From assembly GCA_026196035.1 (NCBI GenBank), contig JAPHQX010000123.1:1-55130 (forward strand): a stretch of DNA of 55,130 bases. Direction: 5' to 3'. Origin of the DNA: Gammaproteobacteria bacterium. GTDB taxonomy: Bacteria > Pseudomonadota > Gammaproteobacteria > SZUA-229. The notes below the pieces were generated by a model. The model had not been told where the DNA came from. It ran no database searches and worked only from the letters and a program-made list of their open reading frames with translations. A program made the position numbers and the translations under genes. How positions within the stretch are numbered: position 1 is the first letter of the stretch; each line of letters starts with the position of its first letter. Shown piece after piece: positions 35,356 to 43,229 of the stretch.

Positions 35356-35420
35356 ATAAGATTTAATTACGTCCATGTGTAATTAGTAGTATGGCCAGAT
35401 ATAGAAAACCCGAATAGCCA

Positions 35421-36515
35421 CTAGATTTTATCATTTGTTCCCAATTCAACTTCATCTGATTTTATTTCATCTGTAACTGCTTCAATTGAAGGTGAGGGAG
35501 GCAGTTCTGAAATAGTCGTTTTGTTTTGCTGTTGCTCCCTCAATTGCGCTACTTCTCTCACAAGTTCACCCCTGGCATCAATGATAGAATCTAAACGCTT
35601 ACTGATTATTGTTGATTGCTCATAAAGCGAATGACCTATAACGACTTCCTGGTTAAATTTCTTATTCACCCGTTCTAATAGTGATTCTATATATAACACC
35701 TTCTCTTCTGCAGCTTCCGGTTTCAATTCTTTCAGGGTTTCCACTTCTTTTGCCACATAAAAAGCATGCTTTGCCGAACGCATGGCAAGAGCACTGGTGT
35801 TCTTAACCTGTTCGTTATTTCGATAATTAGCACGAATAAATTTCTTCGCACTTTCAAGCTCCGCTTCTGCTTTCTCGAAAGTTTTCTCAGCCAGATCATC
35901 AGCATCAACATCTTCTGCTTTTTCAAGCATAGCTTCAACAGGCGTCAGATTTTTATCTGTAACAATTTCGATTTCCAGCTCGAGCATTTCCTTTAATAGC
36001 TCAGCCTGACCCTGCATAGCCTCATTCATTTTACCGGCCTCAATCTCTTTCACCAGATCCATCACATCTTCTATGTGATCCTGAATATCATCGGTAAATT
36101 TTTTCTCATCATCTACCTTCTTCAGCATATTCAGTTCTGCTAATGAATCTTTCAACGAGGTTTTAACTTTAGCCTTGGTGGCGACACCATTTTCAATCAA
36201 TTTTTTAACTTTGAAACATTGCGCTACGCCCTGTGCCTGGGTTTCTTTGACTTTAATTTTCTCCTGACCTTCCTGCAGGTTATCAGAGGCCTGCTCAAGA
36301 TGAAGTGGTGCATAAAAATGTAAATCCTCCTTATCAGCTTTAGCGATGGCCAGACTGGCTGTTTCACATATTTGTTGAGGGGTTTGATTTGAATTCGCCG
36401 CCTGCTTTGATACAGCATCATCCATGTGCCTGGTATTGGCAATTTGCTGTGTCATACAACCAGTCAATAAAACTGACAATACTGCCACACTGAAAGTGAG
36501 TTTCGAAAATTCCAT
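35421..36515 (-). CDS. Helical lipoprotein, 364 aa
   Basis: The signal peptide ends in a lipobox LLTGC (Cys20). The mature protein is almost entirely charged helix with coiled-coil character: KADKEDLHFYAPLHLEQASDN, LEKAEDVDADDLAEK and long Glu/Lys-rich stretches. The N-terminal part resembles DUF4398-like lipoproteins (helices with A/L periodicity), but I am not sure. Lacking the Asp+2 retention signal (Met follows the Cys), it is likely sorted to the outer membrane. A hairpin motif shared with the 914-residue lipoprotein gene lies 50-90 bases upstream. The NarL-type regulator gene is next to it. Confidence 0.75.
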   Translation of the reverse strand: MEFSKLTFSVAVLSVLLTGCMTQQIANTRHMDDAVSKQAANSNQTPQQICETASLAIAKADKEDLHFYAPLHLEQASDNLQEGQEKIKVKETQAQGVAQCFKVKKLIENGVATKAKVKTSLKDSLAELNMLKKVDDEKKFTDDIQDHIEDVMDLVKEIEAGKMNEAMQGQAELLKEMLELEIEIVTDKNLTPVEAMLEKAEDVDADDLAEKTFEKAEAELESAKKFIRANYRNNEQVKNTSALAMRSAKHAFYVAKEVETLKELKPEAAEEKVLYIESLLERVNKKFNQEVVIGHSLYEQSTIISKRLDSIIDARGELVREVAQLREQQQNKTTISELPPSPSIEAVTDEIKSDEVELGTNDKI

Positions 36516-36565
36516 TCATCCATTCCTTAAATTTTTTTAAACAGAAGAACTGTATCAGTCAAAAC

Positions 36566-36604
36566 AATATACAAAAACCCCCTAAATCAGGGATTTTTAT
36601 AACA
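36566..36604 (-). promoter_or_regulatory. Conserved hairpin/operator motif upstream of helical lipoprotein gene
   Basis: Read on the minus strand: TAAAAATCCCTGATTTAGG followed by GGGTTTTT. The core TAAAAATCnCTGATTTAGG recurs at 46106-46137 upstream of another lipoprotein gene, in the same orientation. AATCCC and GGGGTT can pair around the loop TGATTTAG. Because a T-run follows the hairpin, it could alternatively end transcription of the NarL-type regulator gene. Confidence 0.6.
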
Positions 36605-36623
36605 AACATAAAAATAAAACAGC

Positions 36624-37295
36624 CTAATCAGCAAGACCTAATTGCACGGCCTTTTGGGTAGCTTCTGCTCGATTGGAAATCCCAAGTTTGGAGTAGACTT
36701 TTTTGATATGGGACGCAACCGTATGATGAGAAATATTCAATTCTTTTGCCACAAGCTTAACTGAATGACCCTGTGAAATCATCTTTAGCACCTGGATCTC
36801 TCTTTTACTCAAAACGTCCTCATCTGGCTCCTGTGCAATACCAGCTTCAGGTTCTTCAACTTTTGAAAAATGATCCAGTATTTTTAATGCTATTTTGGGT
36901 GTCAAAGCAGGTTTACCTTCGGTAATACCCTGCAGTGCCTCAATTAATAGTTCACGACGCTGTTCTTTCAACAAATAACCTTGCGCACCTGCTCTCAGTG
37001 CTGAAAACAGATGATGATCATCATCATATATAGTTGTTACCACCGATATGCAATTAAACTCTTTATTACTCAATTTATTTAGAATCTCAACACCAGAACC
37101 ATCAGGCAGATTAAGATCAATTAATGCAATATCGGGTTGCGCACCATCAAGAAACTGACTGGCTTCTTCAACAGAAGATACCATATCAATCATCACGCCA
37201 GGAAAGCTGCTTTCGAGGACTTTATATAAATATTGCTGTGCATCATTATTATCCTCAAGAATAAGTCCCGTTGTTATCTCCTTGTTCGATTTCAT
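36624..37295 (-). CDS. NarL/LuxR-type response regulator
   Basis: A 223-residue response regulator. The receiver domain has acidic residues EDNN, the phospho-accepting Asp60 in IALIDLNLPDGSG, and a late LLKEQ. The LuxR-type DNA-binding domain is LSKREIQVLKMISQGHSVKLVAKELNISHHTVASHIKKVYSKLGISNR, at about residues 155-205. The start overlaps the kinase gene stop by 4 bases (ATGA), so it is the cognate regulator of the PDZ kinase upstream. Confidence 0.93.
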   Translation of the reverse strand: MKSNKEITTGLILEDNNDAQQYLYKVLESSFPGVMIDMVSSVEEASQFLDGAQPDIALIDLNLPDGSGVEILNKLSNKEFNCISVVTTIYDDDHHLFSALRAGAQGYLLKEQRRELLIEALQGITEGKPALTPKIALKILDHFSKVEEPEAGIAQEPDEDVLSKREIQVLKMISQGHSVKLVAKELNISHHTVASHIKKVYSKLGISNRAEATQKAVQLGLAD

Positions 37296-39457
37296 AACCC
37301 TGCCTCTTCTGTGACTAATGGCAAATTGATACTGAGCATACTGCCACCACCATCTTCAGAAATTAGCTCAATATCAGCACCCATTTCTTCAGCTCTTCTA
37401 TTCATATTCAGTAACCCACGGCCTTTTTTAACCTTCGACATAACAAAGCCTTTACCGTCATCAGCCACCTTAAATGCTACCTGGTTATTACTGTAAACAA
37501 CGTCAATATTCACAACAGATGCATTCGAGTGTTTAATGATATTACTCACTGATTCACGCAATATTTTCCTCATATTTGACTTTTCAGCAGTGGATAATTG
37601 TATGTTTTTCAAAATATTTGATTGTTGCCAGTTTAGCTTCATACCGGCATCTTCACAGCGCTGCCTGATTTCACACTGCCAGTCAAAAAGATTTACTTCG
37701 AGTGATAACTCACCATTTTCAAGATCGTTAATTACATTACGAAGTTCATCCAGTATTTCCCGCCCCAGATCTGCATTCTGCTCGGACCTTGAACGATAAA
37801 TTAATGATAATACTTTTGAACTCACATCATCATGAAGATCTCTCGCCAGACGCTTGCGTTCTTTTTCTGCGCCCTGTAATTGGGCATCCTGAAAATCAAC
37901 TATATGCTTATATAATAAAGATATTGCATCAATCATTTTTGCATCATTTGGAGAAAACAAACGTGCCCCTTTATTGGCATTATGCATCCTGATGGATAAA
38001 TATCCTGGTAAATTTGGCACTAAAATTGACTGACCAGAATTTTCAATTAATGTCTTTGGCGTCTTTTCATTGTCAGATATCTCCAGATGTAATGGCCTAT
38101 ACATTTGCTCGAGTAATTTAGGCCATAAAATCTTTGGACTTTCAAGCTGAGATCGCGTTAACAATATTGTCAGTAATTCTGGTAATAATTGTCGACTGTT
38201 ATATCTCATCTTCTTTTTAGCCAGATGATCAAACACCCATTGGCGAAGCGGGAAATAAACCCAGCCAATTAATGCCAGTGAAATAATAATACTCTCATCG
38301 TGATCGAGCCCCAGACTCGTAAACATGAAGACATCAAACAGAATAACTCCAGCGCCACATATCAACCAGAACCAGGCATTTAATATCCAGCTATCCAGAT
38401 TAAATAAACGATAACGTCTGAGACCTAACGCCATTCCCATATACACAATAACAAACAACACCCAACCGGTTTTTTGTGTCATCAATGGCTCAGCTCCAAT
38501 TAACAAAGGAACCACATTCAAAGCCACATAAGCAATAGGGCCTGATATCCATGCCATAATAAACCATTTTAACTGAGCGCGTGATACTGGATCGGTTCTG
38601 GACTTTTGCCACTGTACAATACCAAATGCCACATCAAGCAATAGCCAGAAAACAACTGGCAGACGAACAGCGTAATCCAGAGAATCATAGACCTGTAAAA
38701 AATTAAGCCCAAGAAAAACAATAACCAGAAAAGTTATAAAATATAATATTGGAAATCGACTTATCGGCTTTGGATAAAACCAGAATAGAGCTGTTCCCGG
38801 CCCGGAAAACAACATAACACCCAGTTGATTACTTCTCGACAATAAATAAAAAAGCCCACCATCCAACGCTAATTCTCGCGTTGTGTAAATCGCTGACGGC
38901 ACGATTGTAATCAATAGCCCAATAGCAGCTAATGCATACAACCTGGAAGCCATTTCATTCTGGCTATACACCCAGACCAGAACACCCATTACAAAAATGC
39001 TATACGCACAAAACAGCTGGAACCAGAAATAAAACGATAACTGCGATATTGGCCTACTACTGGAAGGTGAAACAATATAACCACTATCAACAGTCATTAG
39101 TGACACAGTTTTATGTGTCAATAAATTATATATTTCTGACTGTTTTTCAAAAAAATTCAGATAGTTCTCATATAAAGCATGGTCATCTGGCTCAAACAAC
39201 AGATCATCAGCATGCAATGCAACAGTACTCCCATCTGCAAGCGATAATTGTGTAATAACATAGCCCTGCTTCAAACCAGCTCTGTCTGCCGGACTATCTT
39301 CTGCTACCCTGGTTATTTTGATTCCCGATTCATCAGGCTCAAACTCTAAACCCAGCCAGGGATGATCAATGGCCAGGCCGATGACAACTATTGACACCAG
39401 CATTAAAACTGCTGACATTAAAATAACAATATGATGAGGCGAGAACTGGCGTTGCAT
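37292..39457 (-). CDS. PDZ-containing membrane histidine kinase (NarL family, HisKA_3)
   Basis: A 721-residue kinase. TM1 at about 9-29 is followed by a periplasmic PDZ-like domain (VAEDSPADRAGLKQGYVITQLSL, about 35-80), then a periplasmic stretch to about 140. A membrane domain of seven or eight helices covers 142-405, then a GAF-like linker. HisKA_3 has EKERKRLARDLHDDVSSKVLSL (His542), and the HATPase ends with VADDGKGF and GRGLLNMNRRAEEMGA. It lies 13 bases behind the FadL-type porin and overlaps the response regulator gene by 4 bases. A PDZ in the periplasm suggests it reads an envelope or outer-membrane protein state (inference). Confidence 0.9.
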   Translation of the reverse strand: MQRQFSPHHIVILMSAVLMLVSIVVIGLAIDHPWLGLEFEPDESGIKITRVAEDSPADRAGLKQGYVITQLSLADGSTVALHADDLLFEPDDHALYENYLNFFEKQSEIYNLLTHKTVSLMTVDSGYIVSPSSSRPISQLSFYFWFQLFCAYSIFVMGVLVWVYSQNEMASRLYALAAIGLLITIVPSAIYTTRELALDGGLFYLLSRSNQLGVMLFSGPGTALFWFYPKPISRFPILYFITFLVIVFLGLNFLQVYDSLDYAVRLPVVFWLLLDVAFGIVQWQKSRTDPVSRAQLKWFIMAWISGPIAYVALNVVPLLIGAEPLMTQKTGWVLFVIVYMGMALGLRRYRLFNLDSWILNAWFWLICGAGVILFDVFMFTSLGLDHDESIIISLALIGWVYFPLRQWVFDHLAKKKMRYNSRQLLPELLTILLTRSQLESPKILWPKLLEQMYRPLHLEISDNEKTPKTLIENSGQSILVPNLPGYLSIRMHNANKGARLFSPNDAKMIDAISLLYKHIVDFQDAQLQGAEKERKRLARDLHDDVSSKVLSLIYRSRSEQNADLGREILDELRNVINDLENGELSLEVNLFDWQCEIRQRCEDAGMKLNWQQSNILKNIQLSTAEKSNMRKILRESVSNIIKHSNASVVNIDVVYSNNQVAFKVADDGKGFVMSKVKKGRGLLNMNRRAEEMGADIELISEDGGGSMLSINLPLVTEEAGL

Positions 39458-39469
39458 TATTTTTCGTAT

Positions 39470-40771
39470 TTAGAAAGACCGGGAAACACCAAAACTCAAC
39501 ATCTGAATATGACCTTCATACTGACCATTATAGGCATCAGTACCATTGGCATCTGTATCAAGTCCACTGGATGAAGCAACCCGATTAAGATAGCTTTGAC
39601 CATTGACTGTCCTGTCATCAATCCATGCATATTGATAGGCTGCTTTTAATAACCAGAGCCTGTCCACTTTATTAACGAAACCAAAACTCAGCATATAGCG
39701 ATCGGCATCGGCAGTCGTTGCATCAAAATAGGCATCTTTCTGTGCAGCCTCTTCATAGCCAGCACCCAACAATAACTGGCTATTATCATTTAACTGATAA
39801 ATCACGCCTGCTCTGTAATTTGTAACATCATCCCAGTAATTTGAAGTAACAGAATAAACCGTACCAGCGGGAAGCACTCCACCTGTTGCCTGAAGAACCG
39901 TCTGGTCATACTGACTCCAGCCAATTCTCTCGATATCAAATTCAGCATACAGTGAGCGACTTAGCTGATAACCTGCCCCCACCTGGAAACGATAGGGCAA
40001 ACCCAGTTCTGTTTTTGCCGACACCACGCCCATACCTGTAATATTTGAAGCGCCTTCAAGCCCTATATCAACTTCAGAGTGGTAACTGACGCCTACAGAC
40101 CAGTCGTTCTGTTTGTATTGTGCTGAAACATTCCAGCCAGCTTCACTGCCATCACCACTTGTCTGGCTACCTACGGTATTAAACTCAACTTTTATTACCC
40201 TGTAGTAATCAATCCCAAATGCAATTGCCGTCTGTTCATTTACTTTAATACCGAAACTTGGACTAATCGTAACCAACTCAAGACTACTTTTCAGGGGATG
40301 CAGACCCGCTATATCACCACCAGCGGCAACTGCTGTATCCACAGATAAAAACTCTGAAAAAGTATCCGCCGGCCAAACCGTTTCAAGACCGAACGGCACA
40401 CCAATATGAAAACCCCAGGAATATTGATCGGTTATCTTCTGAGTGAGATACACAGAAGGCAGGACAGCGTCACTGGCCTGATTAGCTACTTTAGCTGTTT
40501 CTATATTTGGCGATAATGGTGATACCGTGGTATCCACTGAAACACCAATCAGATCCAGTGATACTTTGTCAGAATCAGAAAATACCATTGATGAATAATT
40601 ATATGTAAAAGCACCAGCACTATCTGGATTCGCCACCATAGCATCTGACAGTGCAATACCTTCTACTGATGACTCGGGTATGATAAACCCTGCTGAAAAC
40701 CCTGACTTGAAAACTAAAACACTAACTGCAAATAAAACTAAACGACTCGAATCCACATATTTAATAGACAA
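39470..40771 (-). CDS. FadL/TodX-type outer-membrane transport protein
   Basis: An outer-membrane beta-barrel of the FadL family for hydrophobic compounds. The signal peptide ends near SGFSAGFIIPE. The mature region opens with a FadL-like N-terminal plug (SSVEGIALSDAMVANPDSAGAFTYN) and continues as alternating strands, ending with a terminal Phe (MLSFGVSRSF) typical of BAM substrates. The track starts at a TTG at 40777. The TTG at 40771, 6 nt after AGGGG, is the better choice, giving 433 residues. It is the first gene of the operon with the PDZ kinase and NarL-type regulator. Confidence 0.87.
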   Translation of the reverse strand: MSIKYVDSSRLVLFAVSVLVFKSGFSAGFIIPESSVEGIALSDAMVANPDSAGAFTYNYSSMVFSDSDKVSLDLIGVSVDTTVSPLSPNIETAKVANQASDAVLPSVYLTQKITDQYSWGFHIGVPFGLETVWPADTFSEFLSVDTAVAAGGDIAGLHPLKSSLELVTISPSFGIKVNEQTAIAFGIDYYRVIKVEFNTVGSQTSGDGSEAGWNVSAQYKQNDWSVGVSYHSEVDIGLEGASNITGMGVVSAKTELGLPYRFQVGAGYQLSRSLYAEFDIERIGWSQYDQTVLQATGGVLPAGTVYSVTSNYWDDVTNYRAGVIYQLNDNSQLLLGAGYEEAAQKDAYFDATTADADRYMLSFGFVNKVDRLWLLKAAYQYAWIDDRTVNGQSYLNRVASSSGLDTDANGTDAYNGQYEGHIQMLSFGVSRSF

Positions 40772-41023
40772 AACCAACCCCTAAAAAACAAATATTGTTT
40801 ATAGTTCTAAGTCCATTTACATAAAGTATATTTTTTGCCCAAAAATCATTTAAGACAAGAGAAAAACAAAGCAGGATAAGATCATATCGTATTTTGAAAG
40901 AAATTATAACTCATTCCTGAATATACACATTAACTTACATGACCAATGTAAAAACAACAGATATCATTAATACAACATATGCAATTCAGGCTAAATTAAT
41001 TTAAAGCTAAATCTGAATTATGC

Positions 41024-42493
41024 TCAGGAAGAGCAACTAACTGATATCTGCTGCGCCCATTCCGGTGGGTGTTCTGCATAAACTTCATAATCGGGGTGTT
41101 CATCAAAAGGCTTCTGCAATAAGGATAATAACCTGTCTATCTCACTGTAATCCTGATTTTTTGTTGCTTTCTCTATGGCAATTTCAGCCATGTAATTTCG
41201 CAGGATATATTTTGGATTAGTATGCTTCATACGCTCACTGCGTTCATTATCATTACTATTTTCACTAACCAACCTCAGTTGATAATCGTCATACCATTTA
41301 TCGAATGCCTCACGATCAATAAATAAATCACGAGCTATTGAAGAAGATTTTTGAGATAAAGCACGAAACAAGATAGTGTAATCCACATTATTCTTTTGCA
41401 TGACCCGCAGCAGATGATCAGACAATCCCTGGTCTTCTTTTTTCTGCTCAAACAATCCAAGTTTATTACGCATTAGCTCTGCATAATGATTCACATATAA
41501 ATACCGGTATTCTTTCAACTCGGCCATCGCCAGTTCAGCCGCAGTTTCAGGCACCTCATGTAATAGCGGCAACAAAGCCTGCGCCAGACAACTCAAATTA
41601 AAAGCACCAATATCCGGTTGCCTGTTAAACGCATAACGCCCCTGATGATCCGAATGATTACAGATAAAATCCGGTTGATAGGTATCGAGGAAACCATAAG
41701 GGCCATAATCCAGCGTCAGACCATGAATCGACATATTATCTGTATTCATTACACCATGGGAAAAACCCACGGCTTGCCATTTGGCAATCAGTTCAGCAGT
41801 ACTTTTAATGGCCTGTTTTAACAAAGCAAGATATGAATTCGACCCATCTTTGCATTCAGGATAATGCAGTTCAATTACGTGATCCGCCAGCTGTTTGAGC
41901 TTGTCATATTGCTGGGTGTAATAAAAATACTCGAAGGAACCAAAGCGTATATGACTGGGTGCCATGCGCAATAGCATAGCGCCAGGTTCAATCTGTTCAC
42001 GATAGACTTCAGTGTCACTGCCAATCATGCACAGAGCCCGGGTGGTGGGTATACCCAGCCCATGCATGGCTTCACTGCATAAATATTCCCGAATGGTTGA
42101 ACGCAATACCGCACGGCCATCGCTACCCCTTGAATATTCTGTTGGCCCTGCGCCTTTTAACTGCAGATCCCATCGCTCACCAGAATCAGTTTTAACCTGG
42201 CCCAGCAGAATGGCTCGGCCGTCCCCCAGCCTGGGTACATAATGACCAAACTGATGGCCGGAATAACACATGGCCAGGGGCTCATATCCGGGTAATTGTT
42301 TTTTACCACTGATAATATCGATGAAATCATCACGCATCACTTCATCAGGATGAAGCTCAATCAGCTCGGCTGCCTGCTGATTAAAACTGATCAAATACTG
42401 ATTAGATAAAGGTGTAGTATTTAAACGCGAATAAAATCCCTCAGGTAATTGACTATAGGCATTTAAAAACTGTAATTGTTCAAGGGTTTTCAT
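41024..42493 (-). CDS. selO: Protein adenylyltransferase SelO (YdiU)
   Basis: A pseudokinase-fold enzyme that transfers AMP to protein Ser/Thr/Tyr. At 489 residues it has the bacterial length. Family motifs are MCYSGHQFGHYVPRLGDGRA, LQLKGAGPTEYSRGSDGRAVLRSTIREYLCSEAMHGLG and GVMNTDNMSIHGLTLDYGPYGFLD. The C-terminus ends ISVSCSS, with Cys in the place where eukaryotic SelO has selenocysteine. The gene is monocistronic; the next gene, on the other strand, encodes a CPXCG protein. Confidence 0.96.
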   Translation of the reverse strand: MKTLEQLQFLNAYSQLPEGFYSRLNTTPLSNQYLISFNQQAAELIELHPDEVMRDDFIDIISGKKQLPGYEPLAMCYSGHQFGHYVPRLGDGRAILLGQVKTDSGERWDLQLKGAGPTEYSRGSDGRAVLRSTIREYLCSEAMHGLGIPTTRALCMIGSDTEVYREQIEPGAMLLRMAPSHIRFGSFEYFYYTQQYDKLKQLADHVIELHYPECKDGSNSYLALLKQAIKSTAELIAKWQAVGFSHGVMNTDNMSIHGLTLDYGPYGFLDTYQPDFICNHSDHQGRYAFNRQPDIGAFNLSCLAQALLPLLHEVPETAAELAMAELKEYRYLYVNHYAELMRNKLGLFEQKKEDQGLSDHLLRVMQKNNVDYTILFRALSQKSSSIARDLFIDREAFDKWYDDYQLRLVSENSNDNERSERMKHTNPKYILRNYMAEIAIEKATKNQDYSEIDRLLSLLQKPFDEHPDYEVYAEHPPEWAQQISVSCSS

Positions 42494-42552
42494 ACGGCTA
42501 TTTTTGAAATAATAGCGCTATCTATCAACCAGAGAACCACAGGGTCTTTATC

Positions 42553-42744
42553 ATGTCATTAACAGAACTGGTTAAAATCCAATGCCCCTACTGCTGGGAA
42601 GAGATCGATATTATGGTTGACTGCTCAGCGGGTAATCAGCAAACCATAGAAGACTGTGAAGTCTGCTGTGAACCTATCAAGCTAACTATAAATTGTGATG
42701 AAAATGCGCTGCCAAATGTAGAGGCTCAAAGAGAAAATGATTAG
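42553..42744 (+). CDS. CPXCG-motif cysteine-rich protein
   Basis: 63 residues with IQCPYCWEEIDIMVDCSAG near the start and EDCEVCCEPIKL later. This is the signature of the small CPXCG family with two Cys pairs, presumably metal-binding. It commonly occurs near housekeeping genes in Gammaproteobacteria. Function unknown. It diverges from selO. Confidence 0.85.
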   Translation: MSLTELVKIQCPYCWEEIDIMVDCSAGNQQTIEDCEVCCEPIKLTINCDENALPNVEAQREND

Positions 42745-42752
42745 ATCTGGCA

Positions 42753-42780
42753 ACCGGTGATGCCTGATAGCATTCACCGG
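42753..42780. terminator. Possible hairpin terminator between convergent genes
   Basis: CCGGTGATGC and GCATTCACCGG pair with one bulged base around a 6-base loop. No clear T-tract follows on either strand, so it is only a candidate. Confidence 0.4.
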
Positions 42781-42790
42781 CTCCACTGTT

Positions 42791-43027
42791 TTATCTGGAG
42801 ATTCTTTTCAGGGGACTGGCAAACATGGTGAGATACCAGAAGCCGACTGCATACAACATAGAACCCAGCCCAAGAAGATTAAGCATGTTTTCAGCCTGTT
42901 GACGCATGGCCAGACTTTCGTATTCACCGGTAATCATAAAAAAACAGCTGATTGCAAAAATGAGTACACCGGCAATAATATTGAGCTGAAATATACGATG
43001 AAGCTTTCTGGCTCTGTTTTCTGACAT
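42791..43027 (-). CDS. Small two-helix membrane protein, 78 aa
   Basis: I use the ATG at 43027 (GGAG 7 nt upstream) rather than the track's 43069. Two membrane helices, LNIIAGVLIFAISCFFMI and MLNLLGLGSMLYAVGFWYLTMF, with basic ends. No family recognised. Confidence 0.65.
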   Translation of the reverse strand: MSENRARKLHRIFQLNIIAGVLIFAISCFFMITGEYESLAMRQQAENMLNLLGLGSMLYAVGFWYLTMFASPLKRISR

Positions 43028-43158
43028 GTTACATCTCCGTGGTAAAAAATAGTGGCGCAAAGATAGCAAATTAGATCATTCTAATATTTGACTTTCATCA
43101 AATGCTAATATTATTTTAAGCTATTGAATTTATTAAGAAATTAATTTTATTCTCACAT

Positions 43159-43189
43159 AAAAAAAGCCACCCTGAAGGGTGGCTTTTAA
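43159..43189 (-). terminator. Rho-independent terminator of the 914-residue lipoprotein gene
   Basis: On the minus strand, AAAAGCCACCC-TTCA-GGGTGGCTTTTTTT. It lies 40 bases after the gene stop and has a good T-tract. Confidence 0.92.
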
Positions 43190-43229
43190 AGATCCAATAG
43201 TGGCTGGAAGACTCCAGACCACCAGGCTA

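Noticed and set aside
41024-42493. SelO C-terminal Cys as a missed selenocysteine
   Set aside because: The sequence encodes CSS followed by an ordinary stop; Cys at this place is normal in bacterial SelO.
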